64,000 nucleotides of DNA from contig CP119308.1 of the NCBI GenBank assembly GCA_029203165.1, positions 3,224,001 to 3,288,000 on the forward strand. The letters run 5' to 3'. The notes beneath the pieces are model-generated. The model was not told where the DNA came from, searched no databases, and worked only from the letters and a program-made list of their open reading frames with translations. Within the stretch, counting starts at the first letter, position 1, and each line of letters starts with the position of its first letter. The translations under genes were made by a program, and so were the position numbers. Below, in pieces: positions 1 to 9,375 of this stretch. The stretch comes from Candidatus Microbacterium colombiense. GTDB lineage: Bacteria > Actinomycetota > Actinomycetes > Actinomycetales > Microbacteriaceae.

Positions 1-614
1 ATCTGCGCACCGTCGACCTCACCGCGATGCGCTCCACGTTGGGCGAGCCCACCGAGGCCACCCTCATCAAGATCACGGACCACCTCGACGACAACTGCCT
101 CGCCTTCCTCGCGCACTCCCCCTTCTGCTGCCTCGCGACCTCCGACGACGACGGCAACTGCGACTGCTCCCCGCGCGGCGACTACCCGGGCTTCGTGCGC
201 GCTCTCGATGCGCGCACCCTCGTCATGCCCGACCGGCTGGGCAACAAGATCGCCGACTCGATGACCAACATCGCCCAGAACGGTCATGTCGGGCTGCTGT
301 GCTTCGTGCCCGGGATGACGGAGACGCTCAGGATCAACGGGATCGCGAAGGTCACCGACGAACCGTCCGTGCTGGCCATGCTCGAGCAGGACCATGCCGT
401 GCCCGACCTCGCGATCGTCATCCGCACCGAACAGGTCTACCTGCACTGCGGACGCGCCCTGCTGCGTGCCGGACTCTGGGACGCGGAGATGCAGGATCTC
501 GCCGCCGAGGTGCCCAGCTCGGGTCAGATCTGGGCGGGAATGTCGGGTTGGGACAGCAAGATCGGCGACGTCATCGACGACGCGATGGCCGGCGCCTACG
601 GGAACCTGTACTGA
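1..614 (+). CDS. PPOX-type FMN-binding flavoprotein (MSMEG_1061-like), 5' end outside window
   Basis: The frame is open to the left edge (first codon at 3), and the residues before the ATG at 27 still resemble the family N-terminus, so the true start probably lies outside the window. The protein matches the pyridoxamine 5'-phosphate oxidase-like split-barrel fold, in the MSMEG_1061 type. Visible motifs are SPFCCLATSDDDGNCDCSPR (substrate/FMN region), PDRLGNK and VPGMTETLRINGIA, followed by the C-terminal HCGRALLRAGLW. These proteins bind FMN or F420; the substrate here is unknown. It stops directly before the next start codon, so it is probably co-transcribed with the ferredoxin-type reductase that follows and may receive electrons from it (inference). 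Confidence 0.85.
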   Translation, partial: LRTVDLTAMRSTLGEPTEATLIKITDHLDDNCLAFLAHSPFCCLATSDDDGNCDCSPRGDYPGFVRALDARTLVMPDRLGNKIADSMTNIAQNGHVGLLCFVPGMTETLRINGIAKVTDEPSVLAMLEQDHAVPDLAIVIRTEQVYLHCGRALLRAGLWDAEMQDLAAEVPSSGQIWAGMSGWDSKIGDVIDDAMAGAYGNLY

Positions 615-1559
615 ATGCACAGCCGCGAGGGGATGACGCAGCTCGTCGTGCGCGAGATCGTGCGCGAGACGCCGTCGATCATGAGCATCCGGCTCGAGGA
701 TCCGAACGGCGCGGTGCTGCCGCCCTGGGAAGCGGGCGCGCATCTCGACGTGCAGCTCATCACCCGCCATGAACGGCAGTACTCGCTCTGCGGCGACCCC
801 GCCGACGTGCACGGCTATCGCATCGCGGTGCGACGCGAGCCGCTGTCGCGAGGCGGGTCGCACTACATCCACACCTTCCTGCGGGTGGGCAGTCGCGTCT
901 GGGTGCGCCCGCCCCGCAACCTCTTCGCGCTCGCGGAGGCGCCGTCGTATCTTCTGCTGGCCGCCGGGATCGGAGTCACGCCGATCCTCTCGATGGCCCG
1001 GCATCTCGCGGCCGAGCAGGCGGACTGGCGGATGCTCTATCTCGCGCGTCAGGAATCGGACGTGGCGTTCCCGAGCGAGATCGCGGCCCTCGGCGAGCGC
1101 GCCGGAGTGCACGTGAGCAGCGTCGCGGGCCGTCTCGACCTCGCCGCACTGCTCGCCGGGATCGCTCCGGGGACCGCCGTCTACGCGTGCGGGCCGCAGG
1201 GATTCGTGGATGCGCTCTCGGATCTGACGGCGGTACTGCCCGAGGGCAGTCGGGTGCACACCGAGCGCTTCGAACCGAAGAGGCGGGAGCACCGCCCCAA
1301 TGAGCCGTTCTCCGTCGTCTGCGCCCGGTCGGACGTCACGATCGAGGTGCCGGCGGATCGCTCGATGCTCGGCGTGCTGGTCGGTGCGGGAGTGCCTCTC
1401 GAAGGATCGTGCCTGCGCGGCGTCTGCGGATCGTGCGCGGTGAGCGTGCTCGACGGTTCCCCCGAGCATCGCGACTCGCTGACGAGCGACGACGCCTCGA
1501 TGACGATCTACCCGTGCGTCTCGCGATCGCTCACGCCGACGCTCGTGATCGACGCCTAG
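615..1559 (+). CDS. PDR/VanB-family oxidoreductase (flavin, NAD(P)H and 2Fe-2S domains)
   Basis: A 314-residue reductase of the phthalate dioxygenase reductase/VanB family. It has an N-terminal flavin-binding barrel (RQYSLCG), a nucleotide-binding domain (LLLAAGIGVTPILSMARHL, later YACGPQGFVDAL), and a C-terminal plant-type ferredoxin domain with the cysteine set CLRGVCGSC plus a distal Cys in YPCVSRS. Such enzymes pass electrons from NAD(P)H via flavin to 2Fe-2S and on to a partner oxygenase. No oxygenase gene is nearby, so the partner is unknown. The ATG at 615 abuts the upstream stop codon; Met7 (633) is an alternative. Its TAG stop overlaps the stop codon of the convergent hydrolase gene. 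Confidence 0.9.
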   Translation: MHSREGMTQLVVREIVRETPSIMSIRLEDPNGAVLPPWEAGAHLDVQLITRHERQYSLCGDPADVHGYRIAVRREPLSRGGSHYIHTFLRVGSRVWVRPPRNLFALAEAPSYLLLAAGIGVTPILSMARHLAAEQADWRMLYLARQESDVAFPSEIAALGERAGVHVSSVAGRLDLAALLAGIAPGTAVYACGPQGFVDALSDLTAVLPEGSRVHTERFEPKRREHRPNEPFSVVCARSDVTIEVPADRSMLGVLVGAGVPLEGSCLRGVCGSCAVSVLDGSPEHRDSLTSDDASMTIYPCVSRSLTPTLVIDA

Positions 1560-2404
1560 CGGTTCGCGAGCTCCTCACCGCGGCGTGCCGTGCGCACGAT
1601 GCCCGCGACGAGCTCGGGCCAGAGTTCGTGCGGGATGAGATGCCCCATGTCGGGGTGGATCTGCAGTTCGGCAGCCGGCATGGCCTCGGCGATGTCGACC
1701 GCCGAGCACCAGTGCAGGACGGGATCCGCGCGGCCGTGGAACACGAGGGTCGGAACGGCGATGTCCTTCAGCTGCTCCAACCGCTCGGGGGCGCGCATCA
1801 ACGCCGACCACTGCCGCACGAAACCGTCGGGGAAGTACCCGCGGTCATAGGCCTCGGCCGCCTTCCGCTGATGCCAGGCGACCTGCGGGTCGTAGCGATC
1901 GGGGGCATCGGCGAGGGCGTACTGGGCGGCGAAGCCGATCGTCTCCTCGCGGGTGAACCGTGGCGGGACCGCGATGACGGGCGCCGCATGCAGCACGTAT
2001 CGGGGATCCCGTCCGGGGATCGTCGAGAGCAGACCCAGGCTGCGCACACGTTCCGGTTGACGGATGGCGACCATCTGCGCCATCATCCCGCCCATCGAAT
2101 GACCCACGAGGTGAGCAGACGTCACGCCGAGGTCGTCGAGCACCCGGATCACGTCGTCGCCCATATCGCCGAGTCCGTACCCGCCGTCGACGTCGCTGTC
2201 TCCACCGAATCGCTGGGAGAGTCCGGTGTCGCGGTTGTCGAACCGGACGACGCGCAGACCCTCGGCGACGAGGCGGGCGACCAGGTCGTCATGCCAGCTG
2301 AGCAGCTGCGCCCCGCCGCCGGAGATCAGGACGACGACGGGATCGGCGGGAGCACCGACCACCTCGTAGTAGATCGCGATCGAATCCCCCTGCGTGTACG
2401 GCAT
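1556..2404 (-). CDS. Alpha/beta hydrolase
   Basis: A 282-residue alpha/beta hydrolase. The nucleophile elbow is GHSMGG, the oxyanion-side motif is LISGGGAQLLSWHD, the Asp of the triad probably lies in FHGRADPVLHW and the His in DMGHLIPHELW. The start at 2404 is chosen because GGAGAGG lies just upstream; a longer frame reaches 2545 but runs through the cupin gene. It lies 4 nt after the cupin gene and is probably co-transcribed with it. The substrate is unknown; the family includes esterases, haloperoxidase-like and C-C bond hydrolases. Confidence 0.87.
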   Translation of the reverse strand: MPYTQGDSIAIYYEVVGAPADPVVVLISGGGAQLLSWHDDLVARLVAEGLRVVRFDNRDTGLSQRFGGDSDVDGGYGLGDMGDDVIRVLDDLGVTSAHLVGHSMGGMMAQMVAIRQPERVRSLGLLSTIPGRDPRYVLHAAPVIAVPPRFTREETIGFAAQYALADAPDRYDPQVAWHQRKAAEAYDRGYFPDGFVRQWSALMRAPERLEQLKDIAVPTLVFHGRADPVLHWCSAVDIAEAMPAAELQIHPDMGHLIPHELWPELVAGIVRTARRGEELANR

Positions 2405-2408
2405 GCCG

Positions 2409-2825
2409 TCATCCTCTCCTGGGCGTGTAGCCCGTCGCCGTCCGGTCACCTGTCGGGGCCCCGAACAGCAGAACCAGTTCTGCGGGAGCATCCGACTCGT
2501 TGCGGACACCATGAGGGAGCCCTTCGGGCACATAGACCGCATCACCAGGGCCGAGCAGCGCGCGCTCGCCCTCCACGATCATGACCACCTCACCGGACAC
2601 GACGATGTAGAGCTCGTCCTGGCTCTCCTCCGAGCAGCTGCGGGGATCGTCCGCCAGATGGAAGTGCTCGCCCTCCTCGGCTCCCGGCTCCAGGTGGTAG
2701 AGCATCACCGACGTCGGCAGGGCACTGGTCTCGCGGAAGTACCACTCGATGCCGACGCGCCCTTCGCCGCGGTAGAGCGACCAGTCGAAGTGGCCGTCTC
2801 CCCGGCGCTGGATCTGCATGCTCAT
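2409..2825 (-). CDS. Small cupin-domain protein
   Basis: A 138-residue single-domain cupin. Motif 1 is G(X)EHFH with a downstream Glu (DELYIVVSGEV), and motif 2 is PGDAVYVPEGLPHGVRN, so metal-binding His/Glu residues are present. The start at 2825 follows GAGGAG; a second in-frame ATG is at 2819. It is first in a two-gene leftward unit with the alpha/beta hydrolase. Function beyond a metal-dependent small-molecule or regulatory cupin cannot be read from sequence. Confidence 0.82.
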   Translation of the reverse strand: MSMQIQRRGDGHFDWSLYRGEGRVGIEWYFRETSALPTSVMLYHLEPGAEEGEHFHLADDPRSCSEESQDELYIVVSGEVVMIVEGERALLGPGDAVYVPEGLPHGVRNESDAPAELVLLFGAPTGDRTATGYTPRRG

Positions 2826-3108
2826 AGGGCTCCTCGGTCGATTCGTGAGCGTTACGCCCATCGTCGCCCCGTCGTTCGAGGAATCCACCGGCGATTCACA
2901 CATCCACGAGTCGACTCAGTGGACGACCACCACATGTCACCGCACCGAACGCGTGGCTAGCCTCTGAACACGATCACGCCATCGACGTGGTCAGACCTCC
3001 GCTCGACGAAGAGCGCAGGAAGCAGGCACGCACGGCCCGAGTATCCGCACCACCTCCGAGTAGTACCCGATCGCACCAGTCGACGCATCACCGCCTAGGA
3101 GGCACGCC
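2826..3108. other. Divergent intergenic region, cupin / ABC importer
   Basis: 283 nt separate the cupin gene from the peptide-importer operon. A possible -10 box for the rightward operon is TAGCCT at 2957-2962, but no good -35 was found. A strong ribosome binding site (AGGAGG, about 3100) precedes the ATG at 3109. No clear operator repeat was seen. Confidence 0.4.
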
Positions 3109-4755
3109 ATGTACCACCGTCCTACCCGCGTTCGAAGGCTCCTCGGAGCCGCCGCCGCGATCACCGCCGCCGCCCTCGTCGTCTCCGGCTGCTCGACGTC
3201 CGGAGACGACACCGACGAGGAGAGGACGCTCGTCGTCCTGAGCACCGACACCGCGCTCGGTTTCGATCCCGCCACCAACGTGAACCTCCCCACGACCTGG
3301 CTCGGCCTCGTCGGCCGTCGCCTCACGACCTGGTCGATCGGCAGCGACGGCAACGTCGAGGTGGTGCCCGACCTCGCCACCGATACCGGCACACCCAGCG
3401 ACGACGGTACGGTCTGGTCGTACACCCTCAAGGACGACATCTTCTTCGAGGACGGCACCCCCATCACGTCGGGCGACATCAAGTACGGCGTCGAGCGCAC
3501 GTTCGCCCCGGATCTCTCGGGCGGCCTGCACTATCACAACGCCCTTCTCGAAGGCGGCGCCGAGTACACGGGTCCCTTCGACGGAGGAGACCTCGCCTCG
3601 ATCGAGACCCCCGACGACAAGACGATCGTCTTCCACCTGGTCCAGCCCTACGGAGACTTCCCCTGGCTCGCGGCGATGAACCCGTTCATCCCGGTGCCCG
3701 AGGGCGAAGGCGTCGACATCGCCGCCTACGACGTCAAGCCGGTGGCATCCGGTCCGTACCGGATCGAATCGAACGAGGACGGCAACGAGACCGTGCTCGT
3801 GCGCAATGACGAATGGGTCGCCGCGACCGACGAGGTCCGCACCGCCGATCCCGACCGCATCGTGATCCGTCAGAGCCAGAACGCGTCGACGATCGCGCAG
3901 TCACTGATCTCCGACACCGGCGAGGCGAAGACCTCGACCAACGGCTATCCGCTCAGCGCCGCAGAACTCGCGCTGGTCCATGCCGATCCCGCGGCAGAGG
4001 AACGCCTGGTCACCTCCGAGGGCGGGTTGTTCTACTACGCCGCCCTCAACACCGACAGCCCGGAGCTGTCCGATCCCCTCGTGCGGCAGGCGGTGCAGTA
4101 CGCCGTCGACCGCGCTTCCATCATCACGGCCCTCGGTGGAGACGAGGCGGCCGTGTCGACGACCACGGTGATCCCGCCCGGCGTGCCAGGACACGAGGAC
4201 TTCGACCTGTATCCGGAGGATGCCGAGACGGCGAAGGATCTGCTCGCCCAGGCGGGCCACCCCGACGGCATCACCCTCGACGTCTGGGTCGCGAACGGCG
4301 ACACCGCCGTGGCCGAAGCGCTCCAGCAGGGCGTCGCCCGGGCCGGCATCACGTTGAACATCAATCCCCTCGACCAGGGCGTCATGTACGGCGATGCGAT
4401 GGGTGGCAACTCCGACTACGACCTGTTCCTGTCCTGGTGGATCGGTGACTATCCGAGCCCGGCCGCGACGGTGAGCCTGATGTTCGAATCGAAGTACATC
4501 GACGGCGGGTACAACCTGTCGCGCACCGCCGATCCCGATCTGGATGCCGCGATCGCGGACGTCATCGCGACGACCGACGCAGATGAGGCTGCACAGAAGT
4601 GGACGGCGATCGACAGGTCGATCATGGAGTCGGGTTCCATCCTGCCGCTCTACCTCACGAGGAACTCGTTCCTCCGAGGCAGCGAGGTCGCTCCCTTCAC
4701 GATCCCCGCCTACCCGGCGTTCCAGGACTACCTGACGATCAGTCTCGCCGGATGA
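3109..4755 (+). CDS. Peptide/nickel-type ABC substrate-binding lipoprotein (SBP family 5)
   Basis: A 548-residue family 5 extracellular solute-binding protein. The N-terminus is a lipoprotein signal with lipobox LVVSGC, so it should be anchored to the outer face of the membrane. Family features include the opening LVVLSTDTALGFDPATNVN, the loading region FFEDGTPITSGDIKYGVERT, and the C-terminal segment YPAFQDYLTISLAG. It is the first gene of a four-gene operon with a fused ATPase and two permeases, and its TGA overlaps the next ATG. The ligand is unknown; the family takes oligopeptides, nickel chelates, opines or glycosides. An AGGAGG site supports the start. Confidence 0.93.
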   Translation: MYHRPTRVRRLLGAAAAITAAALVVSGCSTSGDDTDEERTLVVLSTDTALGFDPATNVNLPTTWLGLVGRRLTTWSIGSDGNVEVVPDLATDTGTPSDDGTVWSYTLKDDIFFEDGTPITSGDIKYGVERTFAPDLSGGLHYHNALLEGGAEYTGPFDGGDLASIETPDDKTIVFHLVQPYGDFPWLAAMNPFIPVPEGEGVDIAAYDVKPVASGPYRIESNEDGNETVLVRNDEWVAATDEVRTADPDRIVIRQSQNASTIAQSLISDTGEAKTSTNGYPLSAAELALVHADPAAEERLVTSEGGLFYYAALNTDSPELSDPLVRQAVQYAVDRASIITALGGDEAAVSTTTVIPPGVPGHEDFDLYPEDAETAKDLLAQAGHPDGITLDVWVANGDTAVAEALQQGVARAGITLNINPLDQGVMYGDAMGGNSDYDLFLSWWIGDYPSPAATVSLMFESKYIDGGYNLSRTADPDLDAAIADVIATTDADEAAQKWTAIDRSIMESGSILPLYLTRNSFLRGSEVAPFTIPAYPAFQDYLTISLAG

Positions 4756-6482
4756 TGTCGGAGGGTGGCGCCGAGCCCGTCCTGGAGGTCGACGGGGTGC
4801 GCATCGCATTCGCCGGGTCCCGGACCGGCTCGGCCGACCCTGCGCCACCGGCCGTGGACGGGGTCTCGTTCACACTGCGCCGCGGCCGCGTTCTCGCCCT
4901 CGTCGGCGAGTCCGGATCGGGGAAGAGCGCGACGGCGATGTCGATCCTCGGGCTCCTCCCCCCGGCGACGACCGTCACCGGCAGCATCCGGCTCGAAGGC
5001 GATCGCCGGACCGGCCCCTCCGAGTTGCTCGCCGCGGACCCCGCGCACCTGCGCCGAGTCCGTGGCGGGCGCATCGGCACGATCTTCCAGGAGCCGATGA
5101 GCGCCTTCACCCCCGCCTACCGGGTGGGGTGGCAGATCGCCGAGGCCATCACCGCGCACTCCCCGCGCACGGGAAGAGCGACCGTGCGGCAGCGCGTGCT
5201 CGCGCTGCTCGATTCCGTCGGCCTGCCTGATCCCTCACGCACGGCGAGGGCGTACCCCCACGAGCTGTCGGGTGGGCAGCTGCAGCGCGCGATGATCGCG
5301 ATGGCGATCTCCTGCGACCCCATCGCCCTCATCGCGGATGAGCCCACGACCGCACTCGACGTGACGGTGCAGGCCGGCATCCTCGATCTTCTCCGCACGC
5401 TGCGCGACACCCGGGGCACCGCGGTGCTGCTCATCACCCACGATATGGGCGTCGTCGCCGACCTCGCCGACGATGTCACCGTGCTTCGTGGCGGTCGGAT
5501 CGTCGAGTCGGGTCCCGTCGCCCGCATCTTCGCCGCACCCGAACACGACTACACCCGCGAACTCCTCGCCGCGGTGCCGCAGCTCGGCCGTGTTCGCGAG
5601 GTCGCATCACGCCCCGCTCCGGTCGAGGGACTCGTGGACTCCCCCGCTGCCGAGGCCCGCGACGCACGGATCGTCTACGGCGGACGGGGATGGGGCGGCA
5701 GCGGCGTCGTCGCGGTCGAGGGAGCGAGCTTCCAGATCCCTCGAGGGCGGACGTTCGGACTCGTCGGCGAATCGGGTTCGGGCAAATCGACACTCGGCAG
5801 AGCGTTCGCCGGTCTGATCCCCCTGCGCTCCGGCTCGGTCACGATCGAGGGCTCGGACCTCGCCGGCATGTCGACCGGGGAGCTGCGCCGGCTGCGCCGC
5901 TCGATCGGCTACGTCTTCCAGAACCCGGCATCGTCGATCAACCCGCGTTCGCTGGTCGGCGACGCGATCGCCGAACCGCTGCGGCTGCACACCGGCGCAT
6001 CCGCCGATGAGCGCCGTACGCGCGCGGCGGACCTGCTGGATGCCGTGCAGCTGCCCGCATCCACGATCGACCGGTTCCCCCATGAGCTGTCGGGCGGGCA
6101 GCGCCAGCGCGTCGCGATCGCCCGGGCCATCGCGCTGGACCCGACGCTGCTCATCGCCGATGAGCCGACGAGCGCTCTGGACGTCTCGGTGCAGGCCCGC
6201 GTGCTCGAGCTGCTGTCGGAGCTGCAACGCGAGCTCGGCTTCGCCTGCCTGTTCATCAGCCACGACCTCGCCGTCGTCAAGGAGCTCGCCGACGAGGTCG
6301 GCGTGATGCGACGGGGCGAGATCGTCGAGACCGGACCGTCGGCGCGGGTGCTGAGCGCGCCCGAGCATCCCTACACCCGACGCCTGCTGACGGCGGCGCC
6401 GGTGGCCGACCCCACCGAGCAGCGCGCCCGACGCGAACAGCGACTCGCGCTCGTCCTCGATGACCCGGAGGAGGCAGCATGA
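4752..6482 (+). CDS. Dipeptide-type ABC transporter, fused double ATPase (DppD-DppF type)
   Basis: A 576-residue protein with two complete ABC domains in tandem. The first has Walker A GESGSGKSATA, signature LSGGQLQRAM and Walker B ALIADEPTTALD. The second has Walker A GESGSGKSTLG, signature LSGGQRQRVAIARA and Walker B LLIADEPTSALD. One gene therefore supplies both ATPase subunits of the importer. The ATG at 4752 overlaps the upstream TGA (ATGA); the next Met codon at 4755 is also possible. Both nucleotide sites look intact. Confidence 0.93.
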   Translation: MMSEGGAEPVLEVDGVRIAFAGSRTGSADPAPPAVDGVSFTLRRGRVLALVGESGSGKSATAMSILGLLPPATTVTGSIRLEGDRRTGPSELLAADPAHLRRVRGGRIGTIFQEPMSAFTPAYRVGWQIAEAITAHSPRTGRATVRQRVLALLDSVGLPDPSRTARAYPHELSGGQLQRAMIAMAISCDPIALIADEPTTALDVTVQAGILDLLRTLRDTRGTAVLLITHDMGVVADLADDVTVLRGGRIVESGPVARIFAAPEHDYTRELLAAVPQLGRVREVASRPAPVEGLVDSPAAEARDARIVYGGRGWGGSGVVAVEGASFQIPRGRTFGLVGESGSGKSTLGRAFAGLIPLRSGSVTIEGSDLAGMSTGELRRLRRSIGYVFQNPASSINPRSLVGDAIAEPLRLHTGASADERRTRAADLLDAVQLPASTIDRFPHELSGGQRQRVAIARAIALDPTLLIADEPTSALDVSVQARVLELLSELQRELGFACLFISHDLAVVKELADEVGVMRRGEIVETGPSARVLSAPEHPYTRRLLTAAPVADPTEQRARREQRLALVLDDPEEAA

Positions 6483-7420
6483 CGACCACGACGGGCACGA
6501 TGGCCGGCGAATCGGCCGTCCCCCCGCGGAAGACCGGATTCCGTACCCTGCTCATCACTCTCAGCCGTGACCCGTGGGCCGTCGCCTCCGCCGCGATCGT
6601 GGTCGTGTTCCTCATCGCGGCGATCTTCGCCGGGCCGCTCAGCGCCCTCAGCGGCAACGACCCGTACACGTACCATCAGGACCTGCTCGACAGTCGGGGC
6701 CAACCACTCGGGTGGGGAGGCGGCATCAGTGCCGCGCACTGGTTCGGCGTCGAGCCGCTCACCGGGCGCGATCTGTTCTCGATCGTGGTGCACGGCGCGC
6801 AGACCTCGTTGTTCGTGGGCATCGCCTCCACACTGCTGGCAGCGTTGATCGGCACGATCGTGGGAGTGACGTCGGGCTACTTCGGCGGATGGTACGACCG
6901 GGTCGTCAGCCGCGGCGTCGACGTGATGTTCGGGTTCCCGGTGCTCGTGTTCCTCATCGCGCTGATGGCCGTCATCCCCGCCGATGTGCCGCGGCCGCCC
7001 TTCATCGTGCTCGTCATCGGAGCATTCGGATGGCCGGGGATCTCCCGCATCGTGCGGGGCCAGGTGCTGGCGATCCGGGAGCGCGACTTCATCGTCGCCT
7101 CTCAGGCGATGGGCGCACGGTCATGGCAGATCGTGTTCGCCCAGGTGATCCCGAACGTCTCCTCGACGATCGTCGTGATCATCTCGATCATCATCCCCGC
7201 GATGATCGCGACCGAGGCGGCGCTGTCGTTCCTCGGTGTCGGCGTCACACCCCCGACCCCGTCCTGGGGGCGCACGATCGGCGAGGCGATCCTGTGGGTG
7301 CGCACGAGTCCGCTTTATCTCGTCTTCCCCGGCGCCGCCCTGTTCCTGGTGACCCTCGCCTTCAACGTGTTCGGCGACAGCCTGCGCGACGCTCTCGACC
7401 CGAGGACCACCCGCCGATGA
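6479..7420 (+). CDS. Dipeptide-type ABC permease (DppC/OppC-like)
   Basis: A 313-residue inner-membrane permease with an N-terminal OppC-type cytoplasmic segment, about six membrane spans, and the EAA loop near RDFIVASQAMGARSWQIVF, which contacts the ATPase. Other family marks are LSFLGVGVTPPTPSWG and the C-terminal NVFGDSLRDALDPR. It overlaps both neighbours by ATGA junctions. In this operon the C-type permease precedes the B-type permease, the reverse of the common dpp/opp order. Confidence 0.92.
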   Translation: MTTTTGTMAGESAVPPRKTGFRTLLITLSRDPWAVASAAIVVVFLIAAIFAGPLSALSGNDPYTYHQDLLDSRGQPLGWGGGISAAHWFGVEPLTGRDLFSIVVHGAQTSLFVGIASTLLAALIGTIVGVTSGYFGGWYDRVVSRGVDVMFGFPVLVFLIALMAVIPADVPRPPFIVLVIGAFGWPGISRIVRGQVLAIRERDFIVASQAMGARSWQIVFAQVIPNVSSTIVVIISIIIPAMIATEAALSFLGVGVTPPTPSWGRTIGEAILWVRTSPLYLVFPGAALFLVTLAFNVFGDSLRDALDPRTTRR

Positions 7421-8409
7421 AGATGCTCCGCTACACCCTGTTCCGTCTCGGCGGCATCATCGTGGTGCTGCTCGTGATCGCCGTCGTGACGTTCTCGATC
7501 TTCTACCTGCTCCCCTCGGATCCGGCGCTCGCTGCGTGCGGTCGGCCGTGCGTGCCGGCGAATCTCGAACGCATCTCGATCTACATGGGCATCGACCAGC
7601 CGTGGTTCGTGCAGCTCTGGGAGTTCCTCCGGGGCATCGTGACGGGCCGCTCCTTCGGGACCGAACTCGCGGTGACGTGTGCCGCCCCGTGCTTCGGCTA
7701 TTCGTTCCTGCGCAACGCGAGCGTCACCGAGCTGGTGCTCGATCGCTTCCCGGCCACCGCCTCCATCGCGATCGGCGCGGCCGTGCTCTTCCTCCTGGTC
7801 GGCGTCGCGGGAGGGCTCATCGCATCGCTGAAGCGAAACACGGTCATCGATCGCGGGATCATGACCGTCTCGATCGCCGGCGTCTCCACTCCGGTCTATC
7901 TCGCCGGCATCCTCGTCATCCTCGTCTTCGGGTTCACGCTGCGCTGGTTCCCGACCTCCGGGTACGTGCCCCTCGACGACGACCCGGTCGAATGGTTCCG
8001 GCACCTGGTGCTCCCCTGGCTGTCGATCGCCTTCGTGTCGGCGGCGATCTACGCGCGCCTGACCCGATCGGAGATGCTCGAGGTGATGGGAGTCGACTAC
8101 ATCCGCACCGCACGGGCGAAGGGGCTCCGGGAGAGTCGGGTCATCGGGCGCCACGGGCTGCGTACGGCGCTGCTCCCGGTGATCACGGTCTTCGGTCTCG
8201 ACCTCGGCGCATTGCTCGGCGGCTCCGTCATCATCGAGCGCGTGTTCGCCATTCCGGGCATCGGCTCGCTGCTCATCGAGGCGGTCTCCTCCGTCGATGT
8301 GCAGCTCATCGTCGGGCTCACCCTGTTCTCGGCATTCCTCGTCGTGGTGCTGAACTTCCTCGTCGACCTCGCGTACGGGGTGCTCGATCCCCGCGTGCGG
8401 GTCGGCTGA
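7417..8409 (+). CDS. Dipeptide-type ABC permease (DppB/OppB-like)
   Basis: A 330-residue permease with the DppB-type N-terminus (one span, then a long extracytoplasmic loop containing SDPALAACG), five further spans, and the EAA loop VDYIRTARAKGLRESRVI. The C-terminus NFLVDLAYGVLDPRVRVG is typical. The start at 7417 overlaps the DppC stop (ATGA); longer reading frames upstream are out-of-frame readings of the DppC gene. The periplasmic loop carries extra cysteines (ACGRPC and TCAAPC), which may form disulfides (inference). It is the last gene of the importer operon. Confidence 0.92.
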   Translation: MKMLRYTLFRLGGIIVVLLVIAVVTFSIFYLLPSDPALAACGRPCVPANLERISIYMGIDQPWFVQLWEFLRGIVTGRSFGTELAVTCAAPCFGYSFLRNASVTELVLDRFPATASIAIGAAVLFLLVGVAGGLIASLKRNTVIDRGIMTVSIAGVSTPVYLAGILVILVFGFTLRWFPTSGYVPLDDDPVEWFRHLVLPWLSIAFVSAAIYARLTRSEMLEVMGVDYIRTARAKGLRESRVIGRHGLRTALLPVITVFGLDLGALLGGSVIIERVFAIPGIGSLLIEAVSSVDVQLIVGLTLFSAFLVVVLNFLVDLAYGVLDPRVRVG

Positions 8410-8411
8410 GC

Positions 8412-9152
8412 TCAGCGCTGCGCGGCCTCATCGAGGAACTCGTGGAGGGCGAGGTTCACGAGGGCGGGTCGCTCGCGCAGGAGCATATGGCTCGCGCCCG
8501 GAACGATGCACAGGTGCGCGCCGGGGATGGAGTCCGCGATCAGGCGGGTGTGGTCGGCGCGGATGACGTCGCGGTCGCCCGCCATGATCATCGTGGGCAG
8601 CGTCAGCCGCTGCAGTGCTGCCGGGTCGATGTCGGGCTCCGCGCGCCACATCGTCAACATCTTCTCCAGGACGACCTCGCCGTGCGCTGCGCCGTCGGGC
8701 GACAGTGCGTCGTACTCCGCACGCAGACGTTCCCAGTTCTCGTCGGGTTCGTCGGAGTCATCGTCGGGTTCCTCGACACCGGCCGGGGTGAGGTTGCCGC
8801 TGATCGCGACGAGTGAGCGGATGCGATCAGGATGCTCCAGCGCGAGCAGGAGGGCGATGATGGCACCATCGCTGAAGCCGACGACGTGCGCACGCTCGAT
8901 CCCGGCTGCGTCCATGAACGACAGCGTGTCGTCGACGCCCCCGGCGTACGACATGGGCCCCTCCTGGTCGGCGGTGCGACCATGACCGGGGCGCTCAGGA
9001 GATGACACCGCGTACCGATCGGCGAGCGACTCCGCCTGCCCGCGCATCATCTCCATCGAGCAGAAGCCCCCATGCAGCAGGAGCACCGGTTGGCCGCTGC
9101 CGATGGTCTCGAAGTACGTCTCTACGCCGTGTGCGGTCTTCGCGTATGGCAT
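8412..9152 (-). CDS. Alpha/beta hydrolase
   Basis: A 246-residue alpha/beta hydrolase convergent with the importer operon (2-nt gap). The oxyanion motif is LLLHGGF, the nucleophile elbow is VGFSDGA (G-x-S-x-G), the acid probably lies in MAGDRDVIRAD and the His in PGASHMLLRE. The start follows GAGGGGAACC. It resembles small esterase/peroxidase-type hydrolases; the substrate is not inferable. It is unrelated in detail to the hydrolase at 1.6-2.4 kb. Confidence 0.88.
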   Translation of the reverse strand: MPYAKTAHGVETYFETIGSGQPVLLLHGGFCSMEMMRGQAESLADRYAVSSPERPGHGRTADQEGPMSYAGGVDDTLSFMDAAGIERAHVVGFSDGAIIALLLALEHPDRIRSLVAISGNLTPAGVEEPDDDSDEPDENWERLRAEYDALSPDGAAHGEVVLEKMLTMWRAEPDIDPAALQRLTLPTMIMAGDRDVIRADHTRLIADSIPGAHLCIVPGASHMLLRERPALVNLALHEFLDEAAQR

Positions 9153-9375
9153 GGCGGTTCCCCTCGGTTTCCGTCCATCCTGCTCTCACCGACGACCGGC
9201 TTCGATGGGTGTTCCGCCCAGAACGTCGTACCCGTCGTGTGTCGGGCCTCCAGTGCGGGTTGCGCGCCGAACCGGTCGCCGGCCCGCTCCTGCCCGCCGG
9301 ATCGGCCCTGTCAAGGGGCTCGTAGATCGAACGCACCCTTGGCATGCTTCTCTCGGGGACAGGCGGGAAGTACAG

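Noticed and set aside
1590..1850. Small open frames on the strand opposite the 1.6-2.4 kb hydrolase
   Set aside because: No start signals or family features; the hydrolase reading has a clear nucleophile elbow and triad.
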